Source: Spirodela intermedia
Taxonomy: Eukaryota > Streptophyta > Magnoliopsida > Alismatales > Araceae
Direction of reading: 5' to 3'
Assembly: GCA_902729315.2 (NCBI GenBank)
Contig: LR746264.1
Span: forward strand, 932,501 to 996,500
Length of the DNA stretch: 64,000 nucleotides
Shown: in pieces, positions 47,690-60,025 of the stretch
Position numbering within the stretch: the stretch's first letter is position 1
How the letters are laid out: every line of letters begins with the position of its first letter
Program-made: the position numbers and the translations under genes
Notes under the pieces: generated by a model
What the model was told of the DNA's origin: nothing
What the model saw: only the letters and a program-made list of their open reading frames with translations
Database searches by the model: none

Positions 47690-49412
47690 TCAGATTCCCA
47701 CTGCGAATTTGAAGGCCATCGTGAAGGAATTTCCCGAAGGGGACAACACGCAGAGAAACCAAAGCGATCAACACTTCAATCAAAATCCAACTGCAGTTCA
47801 TCTAAACAGCAAGGGAGATGCGAAAAGCCCCAGGCAGAAAGCTCGAAATCAGCGGATTTCTACCGGAGGACGTCGGATGATAAGATCCTACTTCCACAAT
47901 CCAGCCCCAAATCGGCCGGCCGCACAAACCATTGAGCTCAACAAATCTTCGGAATCCACTCGAAAACCCGCAGTAATCGATCCAAGGAACCCGCCAGATT
48001 TTCAAAGAACATCTGCCGAAGTCCCGCTACCAACCGATCAGAGAAACCTAACAGGAAGCAACCAGCTGACAATCCGCATACGCCACGGCCACCGACGAAA
48101 CCAGCACAATCCCACGGGGAAAACGGAGCTCGGAAAAAGATACGATAAATCTACGCACCTTGCCCAGGAATTTTCCCCCAATCCCGCCCGACAGCCGGCG
48201 ATACCTAGCGAAGGGGAAATCGAACCCTGGAACCGGGGCCCCCCAAATCAACACCTGCAGTAGAACAATAGAGAAGAAGAAGAGGAAGAAATCAGAGAGA
48301 AACTAGGGTTTCGCCCCTGCTCGAACTCCCCCCCCTCACCCTCCCCCCCCAGTCTTAGAAACAGATGTCTCAGATCCTCTCCGCGTCCTCCGGCGGCGGC
48401 TTGCGAACTACGTGTGGGGACGTGAGGAAGGAGGGCGCAAGAGGGGTACGGACGACGACTCGTTGGGGATGGATGGTGTGACCGGAGTAGCCGGTCAAGA
48501 TGACCTTCTTCGTCACGGCGCCTACCTGCCCGTTGACCGAATGTTCCCGCGTGAGGACGGATCTGGTCACGGGTTTTTAAATTTTTAAATAATATTTTAT
48601 CGGGGGAAAAAATTAATTTTTACGTTAAATATGAACGACGATATCTAAAAATGAGGCATTTTTACATCATTTATTAATATTCGAGAATATTTTATGACTG
48701 GGGAAAAGGCCAAAAACTCTCAAGTTCCTACTTCTGGGTGTTTGCATATTTATGAAAATTATTTTTTGGGAAATTCCTCGAAATAGTATTTCATATGATA
48801 TATGAGCCCCATCTATTTAGGGGTTCTTAACACCAAACCCACCATCAGATCCTTAAATATTAATATCTCCACCGTGATTAAAGGTGTCTGCATGCCGGGC
48901 CCGGGCCCTTTCGAGTAAAAGCCCAAGCCCGGATACTTTTTATAAAGTATAGACCAGGCCGGACAAAAGCCGCCAAAATGGTTGTCGGGCATGACTCATC
49001 ATGCCGTGAAAAAAAAGAGAAGAGAAATATATGTTTTTTATATTATCTGCCAAAAATCAGATAAAGCAATATTTAACATCAAAATTAACAATATTTAAAA
49101 TAAACCCGGACATTATCATATTGTCTCGGTAGTGAGGGACCAGTGACTGCCACGTGGCAGCCGAACAGCGTGCCACGTGGAAGGAAACCTTTTTTTTAAA
49201 AAAAAGAAATTAAAATAAGTAGAAAATAAATTACTGAGCCAAATAAGAGAGATGTCGGGGTCACAAGCATCTGAAGGTATAAATGAAAATTTATGGAGCT
49301 CAAAAAAAAAAAGAGTCTGATTATTGATACAAAAAAATAGACAGAAGAATCGATGGCTGAGATTCGTTGATAAAATGATCATCCCAGTGAATCCGACTGG
49401 GCTCGACCTTTC
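47690..49412. other. OBERON 5' region and intergenic DNA
   Basis: On the minus strand a plausible 5' UTR lies at 48260–48350, including a CT-rich stretch and a ctgcag acceptor near 48256, so a 5' UTR intron is likely. 48.6–49.4 kb is AT-rich with a CCCGGGCCC/GCCCAAGCCCGG repeat-like patch near 48.89–48.99 kb. No further gene supported. Confidence 0.4.
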
Positions 49413-52400
49413 TCAACATTGCCGCCCGGCATCGTCCCCTCCTCGTCCACACCCGGCCCGCATAAGATCCGGTACCACCTCAATGTCTTCTGACGGCTGG
49501 TTCACAGAGAAATGCAGGAATGCGACCAAAACCTGAATTAGGTATTTCGAGACAGAAGCAAGAACTGTGGGGCCCACCGTTTGTTGAAGGAAGGAGATGA
49601 TGACATAATAATTAAAAAGCATAAAAAGGAATTCCAAAGTCGTAAAAACAAAGAAATAAATTAAGATTTCTAATTACGGAGGGATCGACAAGATTAAACA
49701 GGAAATAAATAATATAGAAAGTAAGATTAGATTAGATTAGATGGGTTGGGGGGGGATATTACCTGCCACCATTGTAGAAATTGCCAAAACAAGAAATCGA
49801 TGATCATCACGATACAAAACAGTTTCCCTGCCCACGCTCCACAGTTGAGATACCTAAAAATATGCATAATTGATGAGAAATAATTTCAGCTGAGCATTTT
49901 CATATGCTAAATCCATAGTAATTTTTCAGAAGTCATTTATGATTCTCAAATCACATTCATGAAATGCTTCGTTATTCCATTAGCCAAACTGTCGATTCAT
50001 AATCTTTCGAAGTAAATCAAAAAAATATACATCCAAATATGGGTCGTTTGACTAAAAAACCCAGAATAAATATGAGCCTGGTAGATAAACACCCAAATAT
50101 ACACACGGGTCAGTACGTGGGTTGACTGCTTTTCAACTATTGTCACATGGTCAACACAGTGCGCAGTCCATGAGACAGAATCAGATACTCTGATCATATG
50201 TTAAGCAATCAGGCCATAGAAATCATTAGAACCAGAGGCTGATCTGAAAAATAACCCATTTCCATAGAAAATGTTGAATATAACAGATGAAAAAAATGGT
50301 GTTTATTCATGCGAAATAACGTGTGCCATCAAATCCGAAACCGACTAGCAATAGGATTTAGTTGTCTAAATTAATTTCACAGTATTTGACTAATGTCAGA
50401 AGGCCAAAGCACTTCGAGTTGCCTAATTTAGAAATAAAAGGAAAAATAAAAATCTAAGAGTAAGTGATAAGAATACCGCGAAAGGCGTTGCAGTAGATTC
50501 TCATCCGAGCATCTTTGAGCACGATCATAGACAATTTCAGTTCTCCTAGCCACGTCATGCCAGCTATACAGATTTTTGATCTGAAAAGCAGAAAGTCATA
50601 ACTAATATAACTAATATAAATAATATGACTAATATAACTAATATAAATAATATGACTAATATAACTAATATAAATAATATGACTAATATAACTAATATAA
50701 ATAATATGACTAATATAACTAATATAAATAATATGACTAATATAACTAATATAAATAATATAAATAATATAAATAATATGACTAATATAACTAATATAAC
50801 TAATATAACTAATATAACTAATATAAATATGCAAATAAAAAGCGAAAGAAGAAGAAGAAGAAACAATAGTCCATAGTCAGATGCAGTCACCCACACGGAG
50901 GTGCATTGCATGGGGATCAATGCTAGGAAGTCGATCTATCGCCTTTTTTATTGCAAGAACCATATCACTAGGCACCGGTTCTGCAAGCACGACCATGTCA
51001 TCAGGGAGAACCTGTAATTAACGCTCCAAAAAAAAAAAAAAAAAAAGATAATTGTTATGCGGGAAGGTAATATTAAATAACGATTTAGAAATTAAAAATA
51101 TAGGAGAATCACAAATACATGCCTCGGGAACACCTCCAACTCTGGTGCTGACAGTGAGCAGCCCACAACAGGCAGCTTCCAAAATGGCTATACAAAAAGC
51201 TTCAGTAAGAGAGCTGCCAGGATGACAGACATATCGGCGTCTAGGTTAATAAACCTGAAAATATCATAAATTCCTAGGTCGTATGCATTAATATATACAT
51301 GTCTACAACTGTCCACTGAAAATAATTTAAATGTACCGTCAAATTCATTAATCCTGAGAATCATGTAGCCTGATGTCTGAGATGGCATTGCAACATGAAG
51401 AACAACATGAACATCTAAAAATGCATCACCATTTCCAGAGTTCACAAGTGGCATTCTTAAATTCAGTAAAGAGTGAAGCATGAAGGTGATGGACAATGGA
51501 GAGATCCCAAGATGAAAAACATGAGTATTGACGAACTAATCCACAAGAAGTCATGTAAATCGCTATAAAAATACCATAAATAAGCAGCATCCAAGCGTTT
51601 GAAAGGTTTCACTGATCGCCCAAATGACATGGACAAAAAGCTTAACTGTAACTATGCCATGGAATCCTCCTTACAATTCTTCCTTGTGGCCCTGACAACA
51701 GGCTTCCGAAATGTGTCAGTTTATCTACCACGGTGTCTGACTGTAGTACAATAGCCCCTTGGAAGCCCACAATTGTGACTTAAGACATTATAGTACATAT
51801 TCTTGTCGAGATTTGTGTGTCAAGTAAAGATGCCTCCGGACAGCAGAAAGCTACCCACAGACCATATCACGAGTTCTAACGCCCATACATCTTTACGTCA
51901 TTACATGAGCAGAAGACAAAAAAATTCTAGGGTTAAAGATCGACAAAGGTTTAATTGGTGCCTTCAATTGCACGGATTTGGATCCAGTGACCAGAGAATA
52001 TGACAAAAAATAAATTTAACAAGACAAGTCTAGTCAGTCATGGCCAAGGCTCAGAAAAAGAGAAAGATGAATATCTTTTGGGATAATGCCAGAATCATGA
52101 TACAGATTTATACACTCTCGAATGCCTCTTTCAGCTTTGGTTTCCAGGCAACGCAGGTGTTGCAGGTGTTAAAGGTGATGGACATAACGAATAGTCATGA
52201 TGGTCATGGAGAGCGAGATGTGGCTGTTCATGGAATGGAATGCTTGGAGACTGCAGGACTGCCCTAAATTTCATTTTAATGTAAATGAAAACTTTGGTAG
52301 TCTGCCAATCATGAGAATCCTAATGATAACGAAATGCAGTGGTCGTAATAAAAAAATATATACCAATGACCATACCCAATGGAGGTTTGGTGCGCGGTTG

Positions 52401-55022
52401 CTTTGCTTATGTCTAGCAGCATGAGTGACGGATCCCTAGGGTTTTTTTTTATATACACAGATCTCCACTGGACCCAATCCCACCAAGCATTCACTTTGGT
52501 TACTTCACAGAATCTGATAACGACACAAAGATCATTGAATCTTTTTTGGTCACAACGTGAGCTATGAGACTAGAGCAAAAGACAGAAGCACCATAGAAGC
52601 GCTTTCTCCCAGTCCTCATCAAATTCTGCCCGGCAAGGCCCATAAAGCTCAGAAGGGTTTCCATATACGGGAGTATATTCTTACTTTGACTATCAAAAAT
52701 CAATAACTCTAAATCCCCACCGTCAGTCCCTACAGTAACACATAAACTGAGGACTGTCAATGATCGTAAACGGAGAATGGAAGAGAGGATGTGAAATGAT
52801 GGGTTTGTCGTCTAATTATTTCTCAAGGACAGCGATTTATTGCAGTATTACAAGAACTAATTTAATACTGTGTATGAAAATGTTCAGGGGCCTGCCAATC
52901 AAGGGACTAACATAATTTCTTTGTTCAGGAAGTGATGAACGTCCATGAAAACTTTGAAGGAAAAATTCCAAAAGACTGTATTAACAGAGATAAGCACACC
53001 ATCATGCAAAAATTTAACCATCTGCCTAGCTACGAAAGAGTATCCTCCCAACAGAAAAGTGAAAAAGGTTATCATATCGCCTACTTCAGTCCGTATACAC
53101 CGTTATGGCAATTAGTTGATCATTCAAAAAGAAAGGAAGTCATTAAAAAGCACACCTGTTTAAAAATATATGACCCGATATTAAGACAGATCGCACTTGA
53201 GCATGTGGAACAGCTCCCAGCATGCTAACCCTATCCTGAAGAGAATGTTTTTCTCTCATCTCTTCCAGTCGTAACCGTTTTGGGCCATCACCTCCTATGA
53301 TGAAACGAACCTGAAAAAAAGACATGCACTTACTGAGAAACATGCCCGGAGTGGAACAGCTCCATAAAACAATTAGCATAACATTGATTCAGCAGAAAAA
53401 TATCAAGTGAGGACGCCAGAGTGAAAAGAGGAACTGAAGACTTGTGTATAGTGCTTAAAGACATCTAGGTGAACCTAGAAAGATAAAAACACGTGACATT
53501 ACACACTTGGAAGAAGGTAAAACATGGCTCATCTCTGAATAAACTCAAGACTAAATAACCTCCGCCAGACGATGATCAGCAATGAAGGAAAAAACAGATG
53601 AGGCCAAGATCACTCACATTTGGGAATAAATTGCATACTTCGGGAATGACTTCAACCAGAAGATCAGCACCCTTTCGATAAACTAATCTACTAATCACAA
53701 CTATAACGATTTCATCACAGTTCAGCCTCTTTGGGGCAGGATTGAACATAGCAGCGTCCACAGCATTCGGTATTACGAACACTTTCTCTGGAGGTAACCC
53801 TGACCGAAGAACTGTGTTCTCCTTGCTTGTGTGCGAAACGCATATAGCATGATTCACATCTGCCAAGGTGAATTGTAGAACCTTATTCATGTGAATGCTT
53901 CCAATATCAGCAAAGCCATATAGTGAGTGATCCGTGAACACGACATTGTATCCCATTGTCCGGGCATGCATTATAGCTTCATGACAGAGAGTTGAAAATG
54001 CTTGATGTCCATGGACCACAGATATCCTTTCCCTTATGAAAATGTTCCTCATAATTGGAAGTGTCAAGTAAAATGTCGGTAAAGTATTCTGCAGGAAAAA
54101 TGGTCTCCAAGGGATGTAATAGACTTTTAACCCGTTGCTCATATACCGTACACCTGACCGATTTCCATAGGAATGTGTCATGATCACAACCTGAGAAATT
54201 CAAATATATAATCATGGTTACTTTCAATTTCACTAGTAAACAGATATATTCACATCGGGTAAACCATAATCATGTTGGGTAAATATTCACATTCATGCAT
54301 TTCCATAGAGTAAAGTTCTTTAGGGATTTAAAACAAATTATTTTTTCTACAAAAAATATAATATCCTATTCCGATTTCATTTATAACACAATTTTTTCTC
54401 GCCTCTTTGCACTGTCAAGAAATAAGCATTCTCTAGTACAGAAAACCTATTTATTCCTTGACAAGAAGAAAATTTAGTCAGGAACCAGGAACGAGATTTT
54501 GAAGCATGCTGTTAATCAGCAGAGGAACCCTGTTTAGATTCCTAGAGTATACTACACGGACATTACAGACCATGAGCTCTCATCCAGGATTTGCATCAGA
54601 TCATGAATTGAACACGGCATGATCTCTATTCCCGATCAGATTTCCCACATAGGAGAAAGATGGCTAGATATATTATATATCGTGCCCGATAGAATCATAT
54701 CAGCACTCGTATAGCCAAGCCCCTAGGTTCCTAGTTCTTCTACGGTCGTATCATAAAGAATTTTTACCCAACGATAATGTCCTTATACTTTTCTAAATGC
54801 GTTTGATATTTTCGTAAAATGTTAACATAAAAAACACATAAAAAACCCGAATTTCCAATGGTCAAATCTGACCTTGTGGCCAAGGCTGATCAAGCACTGT
54901 GAAAGGCAGTAGATGTGGCTCTCCACACCGCCGAAGTTTGGGTAGAAAAAGTCTGACACCATCAAGATAGTGTGTCTCTTCCGCTCTGCCACCGCCCTTG
55001 CAGGTGCTGTCTTTTCCGCCAT
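49413..55022 (-). CDS. PIGA: PIG-A: catalytic subunit of GPI N-acetylglucosaminyltransferase
   Basis: Transfers GlcNAc to phosphatidylinositol, the first step of GPI-anchor synthesis on the cytosolic face of the ER. Eight exons, 1365 nt, 454 aa: 54873–55022, 53618–54190, 53156–53310, 51123–51213, 50895–51011, 50477–50580, 49763–49853, 49413–49496. A PIG-A domain near the N-terminus ([40 protein letters not shown]) is followed by a GT4 glycosyltransferase domain. The latter has a nucleotide-sugar site GGDGPKR and the E-x7-E motif in [16 protein letters not shown]-terminal transmembrane segment ([20 protein letters not shown]) anchors the protein. The length fits the family. The Arabidopsis orthologue SETH2 is needed for pollen tube growth. 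Intron 4 begins GC rather than GT (GAG|GCATGT), the only non-canonical donor seen; the others are GT–AG. Confidence 0.95.
50596..50830 (+). repeat. 27-bp minisatellite in a PIG-A intron
   Basis: Repeats of a 27-bp unit made of 'taatataaataatatgacta' plus 'atataac', with 9-bp sub-periodicity ('ctaatataa'). It lies in the intron between exons 5 and 6. Because 27 and 9 are multiples of three, all frames stay open and give spurious YISYISHII-type ORFs. Confidence 0.95.
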
Positions 55023-55365
55023 TGATCAAGGTATGTCGGAACATATACTCCGTAACCCTCTACTAGGAATGAAGGATAGAAATGAAATGGGGAACTAGAG
55101 CGATACACGGACGCGCCAGAATACGGAGAATCGCATCTCGGAAAAGATCTAGGTGGTGCCCGCAGAGTATCCAGGGATGGGCTGTAGCTTTGATCTTATT
55201 GGTTTTCCGACTAGAATCAGGGCTAACTTTGTCGCCGCCATATTTCGGTGACAGAGGCTGGTCGCCCTTCTCGCAGGAGCTTCAATCGTCAAAAAATGAA
55301 GTCCGGATGGATGATGGAAGTAAGGGGAGGAAAAATCCAGCAAGAGCAACCAGAGGTATTCTCAT

Positions 55366-55936
55366 ATGAAGAAGAAGCGATATGAGAAAGAGAGAAATAT
55401 CGACGTTATGAAGCGATATGAAGGCCAGCAATATCGACGTTCGGGAGGACTGTGGCAATGTGGCCGATCGAGAGAAAAGGAGATAAAGACGCGATGGAGT
55501 TACGCGGCACCAAATTTCTTATCAGAAAAGGATGAAGAGGTCGTTCCCGACGGATATGGGATGGCGCGACACCAAGATCAGAACTACCGAACGGCGGCGA
55601 TGATACCACCTTCACTCTCGGATGATCGGCTTACAATCTCAAGAACCACTTCAGTGGACCATCCCGGAAGCTCTGCCAGGATCCCTCCGCATGAATGGCG
55701 CGGCGGCCGGCGACGACCCCTCCTCCCTTCTCGCCGCCCGCGAAAAGGACTGCCTCTCCTATTCTCCGGAGACGGCGGGGACAGGAGAACCCCTCTTCTC
55801 GAAGACGGAGCTCGAAAGCGCTTCAGGAATCGAGACGACAGGAAGCGCTTCCAAGCGGACCTCCAACACTAGTAAGATTCTTGAGCCTTATACGTGTCAT
55901 CAGATGGAACGGTTACCACAACTCCCATCACGATGA
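55366..55936 (+). CDS. Hypothetical ORF or orphan first exon
   Basis: GC-rich region divergent from PIG-A with overlapping open frames. The more protein-like frame starts at 55691 (MNGAAAGDDPSSLLAAREKD, then a Ser/Thr/Glu-rich stretch with GETELES-like composition). It meets a plausible donor A|GTAAGA at about 55870. If unspliced it stops at 55936 (81 aa). A longer frame from 55366 is Arg-rich and looks like a shadow. I recognise no family and find no downstream exon, so this could be the 5' end of a truncated gene, an alternative 5' exon or chance. Confidence that any protein is made is low. Confidence 0.25.
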
Positions 55937-56858
55937 CATCATTTTCAACCCAAATTTAGTAAATACATTAAAAGCAAACTAATTAGGGCTGGTTTTACTT
56001 CTATTAACATAATTAAAATGACGTCATATTTCTCATCCGTTCGGATCTCCCACGCAATCCCACGCATCAGGCAGAGAAGCACGTTAGGATTTAGTGGAGA
56101 GTGTTAAAGATATTTTTTTCTTTGGAGGGCAAAAGTGTCATTTTAAAATTTCTGAACACCTTAATCCGCAATCAGAATACGTACCAACTAGACAACCATT
56201 TAAAATACATATTTATTTATTTTCCTATTTTCCCAACTCATGGCTCTTTTGACGAAAAACCCAGGAAAGATAAGGCGTTGACCATTATGGACATGTTTTA
56301 TAAAGTTGGTTTTTTTAGGAGGTGGAAGATCAACTCAGTGTGGGTTTCTTCTTAAATTCAAGAAAGAAGTGGTATTATTTTACTTTCGGGCGTCGAAGAC
56401 TGCTCTAAGTGAAAAATACCAACGAAGATTTTTCTTTTAAAAATTAACAAGATAGCCTGCCTTTTTTTTTATTTCTATCTATTCCATGGCGTTTCAAGGT
56501 GCCAACCTAATGAAAGTTGCAAGCCGTTGACTTCTATGAGCAAGCATATGGCGGCTCGTTTATACCCGCTGACCATCTCAGGTCAACACTGTGGACCGCT
56601 TCCCTGGAGATCACAAAAAAAAGAAAAAAACGAATAATATGGTAAGTTTTGCTCTGGTTAAAGAAGTTACTACTTTCGAGATCCCCTACACGTTCAAAAT
56701 AATAACTGGAAAACTAGGTACTTTCCGTTAATCCAAACACTATGTCGAAATGGGAAAAGCGGAAATCCCAACCAAACAGCTCTGCTACGCTCTTTATAGA
56801 TACTGCAGAGAGAGAAGCGAGAGAGAGACTTGTTCTGAAGTCTTTCGTCTCGAATAAA
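55937..56858. other. AT-rich intergenic, no gene seen
   Basis: No coding sequence recognised. The part near 56859 probably carries the 3' UTR of the minus-strand hypothetical gene. Confidence 0.4.
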
Positions 56859-57512
56859 TTACAGGTGAAGGGAGGTATCCACGACGTCATCGTCGTCGCC
56901 ATTGGAGCGGATGGCGGAGTTCTCCGGCCATGAGGAGTCCGCCGGGAGGGAGGGAGCGCCGTCGCGGTCTACGCCGGGCTGGTGGTGGAGGAAGGCCGGA
57001 GCATGTAGAGGCCTCGAGGGATGGACCAGATCCGGCAGGGAGAACCACCGGGGAGACGGCGCCGCTTGGTGGTGGTGGTGGTGATTGTGGTGGTGTTGAC
57101 GAACTCCGGTGCTCCGGTGGTTCTCTCTCCCCTCTCTCATCTCCTTTTCCTTCTGCAACTGCCGGAATCTCTCCTGGAGGAGAGCGATGGAAGAGTTGGC
57201 GACGCTGGCGGGGTCGCCGCCTCTCTGTTTCCTCATGATTATCCGGTAGCTCGGGGCGGCTGAGAGCTGGATCTGTTTCTCCTGGTTAGGAGAGGTGCAG
57301 GTTGGGATCGACGGTATGTATAGCGAACATGCGTCGTCTTCTAGCGGCCGATCGGTTTGCTGTTGCTGCTCCTTCATCCCGTCGACGGTGGATGGTGCCA
57401 AGGAGAGGAGAGAATCGGAGAGTCCAAGGAGAAGGCGGCTCTTGAGGAGGAAGCTTTCAACTCGGAGGAATAATGGCGGGGAGAAGCTCCAACCAGAGAC
57501 GAACGGCAGCAT
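56859..57512 (-). CDS. Hypothetical plant protein with SIALLQERFRQLQKEKEMRE motif
   Basis: Single-exon minus ORF, 217 aa from the first ATG or 172 aa from the ATG at 57377 (MKEQQQQTDRP). The distinctive part is a short amphipathic helix, NSSIALLQERFRQLQKEKEM, followed by RE, which resembles a motif I have seen in uncharacterised plant proteins. After it comes a His-rich run (HHHNHHHHHQ) and a Pro-rich segment ending in an acidic NGDDDDVVDT tail. No signal peptide or transmembrane segment is evident downstream of the second ATG. The hydrophobic stretch after the first ATG (MLPFVSGWSF) may be 5' UTR read-through, so the shorter form is more likely. Function unknown. The His-rich and acidic ends hint at metal or protein binding, but this is only a guess. 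Confidence 0.5.
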   Translation of the reverse strand: MLPFVSGWSFSPPLFLRVESFLLKSRLLLGLSDSLLSLAPSTVDGMKEQQQQTDRPLEDDACSLYIPSIPTCTSPNQEKQIQLSAAPSYRIIMRKQRGGDPASVANSSIALLQERFRQLQKEKEMREGRENHRSTGVRQHHHNHHHHHQAAPSPRWFSLPDLVHPSRPLHAPAFLHHQPGVDRDGAPSLPADSSWPENSAIRSNGDDDDVVDTSLHL

Positions 57513-58652
57513 TTACAGGAGGAAGTCCCTCTTGTCTCCTTCCTCCTTGGAGCTTACCGGCGGTCGGGCAGAGGGGCGGAGGCTCGGCGTTTTTCCCTCC
57601 CTGCTATTTGGTGTGTCTCGATCTGCTTCGGTTTCTTCTTCTGACCTGGTATTTGCTTATCCTTTGCAGTGGAGATGGTGGCGGCTGACCTGGGGTTTCT
57701 GAGCAGGGGCCGGCGGTAACGGGATAAACTCCTCCGTCTGACGACATCCCTCTGACGATGGAGATGGGAGCAGAGAGAAACCGCGCCTCCCTCTTTGTTG
57801 CCTTCCCCTCTTCCCCTCTTCCTTCCTCTTTCGTCACTTTCCTCTTCTGTCCTCACACTGTTGTCGGGGAGGGGCGAGCAGGCCGGCACTCCTGCGGCAC
57901 CGTCCTTCCTCGCTTGATTCTCCGTTCCCGACAAAGCCCGTCCCTCTACAGAATTAAAGGTCTCTCTGATCCTGTGCTGGGAGATTCAAAGCTCGTTGTG
58001 GCCCGATCGAGGAGGAGGAAGACGACTATGGGCTGGTTAATGGACCCCGAATTAATCTATTACAAAGATCAGGTAGTCTCTTGATTTATCTCAAAGGACG
58101 ATAATCCGAGGTCTCCCTGATCCTATACTTGCAGTTTCGAAGCCGATTATGACCTGATGAAGTAGGAGGAAGAAGACGATTCAGAACTCGTTCTTCAACC
58201 CCCTGGTTTTTCTAATCTCTAGACGGGCGAATCAGGTTTCTATGATCATGTTCTCGAATCGGTCTTGTCAAATTTGATGGAAAATCGCAGGTTTTGATAT
58301 CTCGATCTCTGGTTTGCAGGGTTTTGGAAGTTCTTGGCCATTTACTGCCCTACAGTAAGCAACGAGAGGTAAGTAGGCTGGGCCCATCTCAGTCACCGCC
58401 AGGTAGGCTATTATCCTTGCACGTGGCCGTCCTATCTCCGCCCGCGTGCCTCGACATCTCTCTACGTTTCTCTCCCCTCTTCGGACGGGTGGAGAAGATA
58501 TGAAGACATGGGGGGTAAACAAGTCGTCTTTGGATCATCGTAGTGTTACACAGGGAGAGGAGAGGAGAGGAGAGGAGATATTAAGATGGGAGATACAGAG
58601 AGATGGCGATGGAGGAAGACGAAGGGGGAGGAGGAGGAAGAGGCGGCAGTGT
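57513..58652. other. Intergenic with short diverged repeats
   Basis: About 1.1 kb. Two or three diverged direct copies of a ~150 bp unit are visible (around 57958, 58109 and 58235), sharing 'ggtctc(t/c)ctgatcct' followed by 'gaggaggaagacgac' or similar. No gene recognised apart from the expected 3' UTR of LHCB2 next to 58653. Confidence 0.4.
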
Positions 58653-59938
58653 TTACTTGCCGGGGACGAAGTTGGTGGCGTAGGCCCAGGCGTTGTTGGC
58701 GACAGGGTCGGCGATGTGGTCGGAGAGGTTCTCGATAGGGCCCTTGCCGGTGACGATGGCCTGGACGAAGAAGCCGAACATGGAGAACATGGCGAGGCGC
58801 CCATTCTTGAGCTCCTTGACCTTGAGCTCTGCGAAGGCCTCGGGGTCGTCGGCGAGGCCGAGCGGGTCGAAGGCACCGCCGGGGTAGAGCGGGTCGAGGC
58901 CCTCACCGAGGGGCCCGCCGCCGACGCGGTAGCCCTCGATGAAGCCCATGAGCACCACCTGCACGGCCCAGATGGCGAGGATGCTCTGCGCGTGGACCAG
59001 GTTGGGGTTGCCGAGGTAGTCGAGGCCGCCCTCGGAGAAGATCTGGGCTCCGGCCTTGAACCAGACGGCCTCGCCGAACTTGACGCCGTTCTTGGAGAGG
59101 ATCTCCGGGAAGACACAGCCGAGGGCGCCGAGCATGGCCCACCGGCTGTGGATCACCTCAAGCTCCCGGTTCTTGGCGAAGGTCTCCGGGTCCGCGGAGA
59201 GCCCCGCGGTGTCCCACCCGTAGTCGCCGGGGAACTCGCCGGTCAGGTATGAGGGGGTCTGCTCCGAGAAGGGGCCCAGGTACTTGGGGCGGTCCGGCCC
59301 GTACCTGAATCATTAGTTAATCATCCGATCTGGTTAAACCACGAAGAACAAACCCTGATAGATTGGGATCGGAGGAGACGAAGAGAAGAAGAAGAAGATA
59401 GCCGGGATGAGACTATATGGCGAAGAACAGGCGACCGTAAACCCTAACAGATCGAGATCGAAGGAGAAGAAGAAGAAGAAGAAGAAGAGGATGGCCACGA
59501 TCCGGCTAAATCACGAAGAACAAGTAGCCGTAAACCATAATGTATTCGAATCAGAGAAGACGATAGCCGGGATCCGACTATATCACGATGAACAGGCAAC
59601 CGTAAACCCTAACGGATCGAGATCGAAGGAGAAGAAGAAGAAGACGAAGATGGCCAGAATCCGGTTAAATCACGAAGAACAGATAGCCTAAACTCTAACA
59701 TATCAGAATCAGAGACGACGAAAGCCAGGATCCGACTGTATCGCGAAGAACAGGCAACTGTAAACCCTAACAGATCCAGATCGAAAGATGCTCACCAGAT
59801 GCTCTGGGGAGTGCTCTTGACAGTGCGGCGCATGGTGATACGGCCATCAGAGACGCCGACCTTGCGGACGAGCTCGTCCCTCTGCTTCAGGGCGGTCTGG
59901 CCGGCGAAAGCGGAGCGCTGGATGGCGGAGGCGGCCAT
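58653..59938 (-). CDS. LHCB2: Light-harvesting chlorophyll a/b-binding protein of LHCII type 2
   Basis: Major antenna protein of photosystem II in the thylakoid membrane. Two exons, 59796–59938 and 58653–59304 (795 nt, 264 aa), with an intron inside the codon of the first W of WYGPDR, the usual LHCB2 position. A chloroplast transit peptide ([20 protein letters not shown] and following) precedes a mature N-terminus [10 protein letters not shown], whose Thr is the known STN7 phosphorylation site used in state transitions. WYGPDR is the trimerisation motif. Three transmembrane helices are visible: [16 protein letters not shown] with chlorophyll-binding residues, [20 protein letters not shown], and [19 protein letters not shown]. 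The RRTVKSTPQ start and the intron favour LHCB2 over LHCB1, which is usually intronless. Ends NFVPGK as expected. Codon use is strongly GC-ended. Confidence 0.97.
59395..59780 (+). repeat. ~165-bp tandem repeat inside the LHCB2 intron
   Basis: About two and a half units, each made of two related halves of ~80 bp. One half contains 'gccgggatccgactat' and 'gtaaaccctaac', the other 'atggcca(c/g)(g/a)atccgg(c/t)taaat'; both carry 'cacgaagaaca'. GAA-rich linkers join them. Open frames through the array on the plus strand are artefacts. Confidence 0.85.
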
Positions 59939-60025
59939 TGGGATCTGCTCGGCGGCTGCTCTCCTTCCGCTCGGGGTTGTATCTTAGAGAGAGGGCGAGG
60001 GTCGTGCCTGAGACTTCTGAAGACG

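Noticed and set aside
48880-49000. CCCGGGCCC/GCCCAAGCCCGG patch, with similar patches near 14.81 and 17.83 kb
   Set aside because: It looks like a short dispersed plant repeat motif. The three patches are too short and different to define an element from this window alone.
50454-50920. Possible CRISPR-like array or repetitive protein ([18 protein letters not shown])
   Set aside because: The repeat is a continuous 27-bp minisatellite without unique spacers, in a plant intron.
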